From positions 1-27,081 of the forward strand of contig NZ_CABUIW010000029.1 of NCBI RefSeq assembly GCF_902491705.1: a stretch of 27,081 nucleotides of DNA, read 5' to 3'. The notes below the pieces were generated by a model. It made no database searches and was not told the DNA's origin. It saw only the letters and a program-made list of their open reading frames with translations. Positions 25,107-27,081 of the stretch are shown one piece after another (positions within the stretch are counted from its first letter, which is position 1; each line of letters begins with the position of its first letter). Both the position numbers and the translations under genes were made by a program. The stretch is from an uncultured Lactobacillus sp. GTDB taxonomy: Bacteria > Bacillota > Bacilli > Lactobacillales > Lactobacillaceae.

Positions 25107-26024
25107 TTGATAAGACAGCAGAATTTCCCAGTGGAAACAAAATACAAATGGTATGACATCAACAATTTGAGTGAGGAAGATAGCGACAAATTGCAAAGTG
25201 AGTTCAATTTTACGCCGGATATTATTTCATATATTTCCGACCGTCACGAACGTCCCCACTACAACTATGACTTGCATACCAAGAGTCACTTGTTGGTTTA
25301 CGATGTACCGATCTGGCCCACTAATACGATTAAGCACTTTACGTCACACCCAATTACATTTTTGGTTGTTGGTGAAAATGTCTTTACTTTCCATACTGAA
25401 TCAACCAGTTATGTTTTTGACGAATTCAACGATGAGCATATGCGTGAAAGATTGTCTGAAGCAAAAGATGTAACAGAACTGCTCATGCTGTTTTTCTTAT
25501 ATTCTTCACAATACTTCCAGCGTGCCGTTACACAGCTTGATGTTGAGCGTAACAGCTTGGATCAAAAGTTATCTGATGACATTAACAACAAAGATTTGGT
25601 TGAACTATCAAACATTGAAAAAAGTTTGGTTTATTTATCTAGTTCAATTCAAACTGATCTGATCATGCTTCACAGTTTGGACCATAGTAAGTTGAACTTT
25701 ACTAAAGAAGCTAGCGAACGACTCGACGACGTTTTGATTGAATCAAGCCAGTCCGCAGAAATGGTTAAGATTTCGCAGCAGGTTACTAAGACTCTATCAG
25801 CAACATCCAACAACATGATAAACAACAACCTGAACGACACGATGCAGTTCTTAACTGTGTGGTCATTGGTTTTGACAATTCCAACCATTTTAACTGGGTT
25901 TTATGGGATGAACGTTTCTTTGCCAATTTTGAAAAATTCATTCGACTGGATTTTGATTATCCTGTTGATGATAGTTTTGATGGTTTGGTTGGTAATACTG
26001 ATGAAGCGGCACCATTTCTTCTAA
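25107..26024 (+). CDS. corA: CorA-type divalent-cation channel
   Basis: A 305-aa CorA-family (Mg2+/Co2+) channel. A cytoplasmic alpha/beta domain (residues 1-145) and long helices (150-245) precede two C-terminal membrane helices. The signature Y-G267-M-N269 ends the first helix (LVLTIPTILTGFYGMN). The tail MKRHHFF is basic, as expected for the cytosolic end. TTG 25107 is the likely start: GAGGTG at 25095-25100 is an SD at a 6-base distance, and the more upstream GTG (25098) is part of that SD. An extended -10, TGGTAACAT (25064-25072), may be the promoter. Sequence cannot tell Mg2+ uptake from other divalent ions. The next gene follows after 15 bp. Confidence 0.9.
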   Translation: MIRQQNFPVETKYKWYDINNLSEEDSDKLQSEFNFTPDIISYISDRHERPHYNYDLHTKSHLLVYDVPIWPTNTIKHFTSHPITFLVVGENVFTFHTESTSYVFDEFNDEHMRERLSEAKDVTELLMLFFLYSSQYFQRAVTQLDVERNSLDQKLSDDINNKDLVELSNIEKSLVYLSSSIQTDLIMLHSLDHSKLNFTKEASERLDDVLIESSQSAEMVKISQQVTKTLSATSNNMINNNLNDTMQFLTVWSLVLTIPTILTGFYGMNVSLPILKNSFDWILIILLMIVLMVWLVILMKRHHFF

Positions 26025-26039
26025 GATTGAGGCAAATAA

Positions 26040-26993
26040 ATGAAACATAAAGTATTAGTAGGTGCGGTTATTTCAACGCTGCTTGCCTTCTTGCTGTATT
26101 CATCCAACATGAAACGAGTAGAAAACGCTAAGTTAAAAGTTGTTGGACCAACTGTAAGTAAGGTTAACAAAAAGAGTAAGAAAAAAGCTAAAGAGCCAAA
26201 GGTCAAGACACTGAAAGAACCTAAGGTTAACTCAATTGAATATACTAACCATGTGAAAGCCAAAAGTGGCAGTAACAAGAAGCTAGTTAAGATAGTCAAG
26301 AAGACAATGGGAATTGACGATAGCTATCAAGTTGCCATTCAAGATTTGAATAATTCCAGCCGTTATGCTGTAGTTTCCAATACAGGCAAAGCTCATGATG
26401 CAAAGAAAGCAATGAAGCTCTACTTGTTAATTGCGCTTTATGAGCAAGAACAAAAAGGAAAGTTGGGGACTAACACCGCAATTAAGATTAAGAAATCTGA
26501 TAAGGCAAAAGGCGACAAAATGCTGCAAGTCAACATGGCTTATGGTATTGCCTATTTGCGTGAAGCAATGCTAAAGGGTAACAAGACAGCTTCGAATGCG
26601 CTTCTTAGAAAAATCGGTGTAAATAACGTTGACTCTATTGCAAAAAGAATGGGTGCAACGCAAACAACGATTGCCAAAAACTTTAACGGTGATTCATACG
26701 GCAAGACAACTGCCAATGATTTAACTAAGACAATGGTCGGGCTTTACCAAGGTAGAGTATTGAACCGTCAGCATGCTAGTCGCGTACTTAGCACGATTGC
26801 TAAAGACCGTCCTCTTCCAAGTTTAGTTAATGGCATCAGCGGCGGCGTTTATGCTATTGGTGATCAAGACTTTGCCACTGCGATTGTTCAAGGTAGAGGC
26901 AGTGCCTACAGTATTTCTGTTTGGGGTAGCAACAATAAGAACTTTAACAAGTTAGGCAAGCAAGTTAATACTTGGTTTAGCAAGAAAAAGTAA
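26040..26993 (+). CDS. Beta-lactamase-fold protein lacking catalytic motifs
   Basis: A 317-aa protein with an N-terminal membrane or signal segment (residues 3-20), a Lys-rich linker (25-75) and a domain (80-317) resembling class A beta-lactamase-like serine hydrolases. The core KLYLLIALYEQEQKGKL matches the helix that carries the SxxK motif. The Ser position is K123 (K123-A-M-K126), the SDN position is G180-N-K, and the KTG position is S267-G-G. All three catalytic motifs are thus changed, so a beta-lactamase or transpeptidase activity is unlikely. It could bind peptidoglycan or another ligand at the cell surface. The gene lies 15 bp after corA and is probably cotranscribed. No native terminator is seen; the IS hairpin at 27023 takes that place. 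Confidence 0.8.
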   Translation: MKHKVLVGAVISTLLAFLLYSSNMKRVENAKLKVVGPTVSKVNKKSKKKAKEPKVKTLKEPKVNSIEYTNHVKAKSGSNKKLVKIVKKTMGIDDSYQVAIQDLNNSSRYAVVSNTGKAHDAKKAMKLYLLIALYEQEQKGKLGTNTAIKIKKSDKAKGDKMLQVNMAYGIAYLREAMLKGNKTASNALLRKIGVNNVDSIAKRMGATQTTIAKNFNGDSYGKTTANDLTKTMVGLYQGRVLNRQHASRVLSTIAKDRPLPSLVNGISGGVYAIGDQDFATAIVQGRGSAYSISVWGSNNKNFNKLGKQVNTWFSKKK

Positions 26994-27022
26994 AATAATA
27001 AAGACAAATAATGAGTGAAGTG

Positions 27023-27056
27023 AGACCCAAAAGTTAGACACTTTTGGGTCTTTTAT
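27023..27056 (+). terminator. IS-end hairpin serving as terminator of the corA operon
   Basis: AGACCCAAAAG (27023-27033) and CTTTTGGGTCT (27041-27051) form a perfect stem with a T-rich tail. It is the only terminator-like structure downstream of the beta-lactamase-like gene. Confidence 0.6.
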
Positions 27057-27057
27057 T

Positions 27058-27081
27058 ATGACTAAATTTAATAAAGAACAA
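27058..27081 (+). CDS. IS3-type transposase OrfA, first 8 codons (partial)
   Basis: Reads MTKFNKEQ and runs off the window; identical to the minus-strand frame at 24-1. There is no good SD upstream, and the hairpin occupies that position. Confidence 0.4.

Larger units (their letters stand above)
27016..27081 (+). mobile_element. IS3-type insertion sequence, left terminal segment (partial)
   Basis: Exact inverted copy of 1-66. It begins with TG at 27016, then the AGACCC hairpin, then an ATG at 27058. It lies 22 bp after the stop of the beta-lactamase-like gene, and the element continues out of the window. Both copies point outward. Confidence 0.65.

Noticed and set aside
1..27081. Claim of a 27-kb composite transposon
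   Set aside because: Only 66 bp of each IS end is visible, and the cargo looks like ordinary chromosomal genes. A contig break at a repeated IS explains the ends more simply.

Overview
The window reads as a low-GC Firmicute of the genus Lactobacillus, most likely the acidophilus/crispatus/helveticus group. The evidence is two very large LPXTG surface proteins (one with mucus-binding repeats), a C69 dipeptidase, a DUF3290-DUF421 membrane pair, purine-type upstream boxes and IS3/IS4-type insertion sequences. Species was not determined. No rRNA, tRNA or CRISPR array was seen.

Layout. Both window ends (1-66 and 27016-27081) are the same 66 bp in inverted orientation: the terminal repeat, a strong hairpin and the first 8 codons of an IS3-type orfA, both reading outward. 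The left copy has inserted into an older IS4-type element (about 67-1490) whose transposase is broken by two frameshifts and lacks its C-terminus. Next comes a surface locus: a 2,030-aa repeat-rich LPQTG protein on the minus strand (1555-7647), a PnuC-type vitamin transporter behind a structured leader (7901-8638), a 1,597-aa LPETG adhesin combining a GbpC/Spa-like domain with Muc_B2-like repeats (8835-13628), and a 63-aa orphan protein (13818-14009). Three of these four genes carry the same 17-bp dyad-containing motif in their upstream region, which suggests a common regulator encoded elsewhere.

From 14090 to 17824 five genes lie head to tail with gaps of 2-15 bp: DUF3290, DUF421, a degenerate sirtuin-like protein, a DnaQ-like exonuclease with a BRCT domain, and a membrane-tethered DNA/RNA non-specific endonuclease. 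A C69 dipeptidase (17871-19298) follows, ending in a strong terminator. A carbohydrate-type (CUT1, Ugp-like) ABC importer operon occupies 19585-24998: ATPase, two permeases, an RNase J/beta-CASP-like metallo-hydrolase and a binding lipoprotein. Its leader holds two PurBox-like sequences. A CorA-type divalent-cation channel and a beta-lactamase-fold protein lacking all three catalytic motifs close the window (25107-26993).

Most notable: the shared operator at the adhesin locus, the catalytically degenerate sirtuin-like and beta-lactamase-like proteins, the pnuC leader, and the purine-box signal in front of a Ugp-type importer that carries a metallo-hydrolase.
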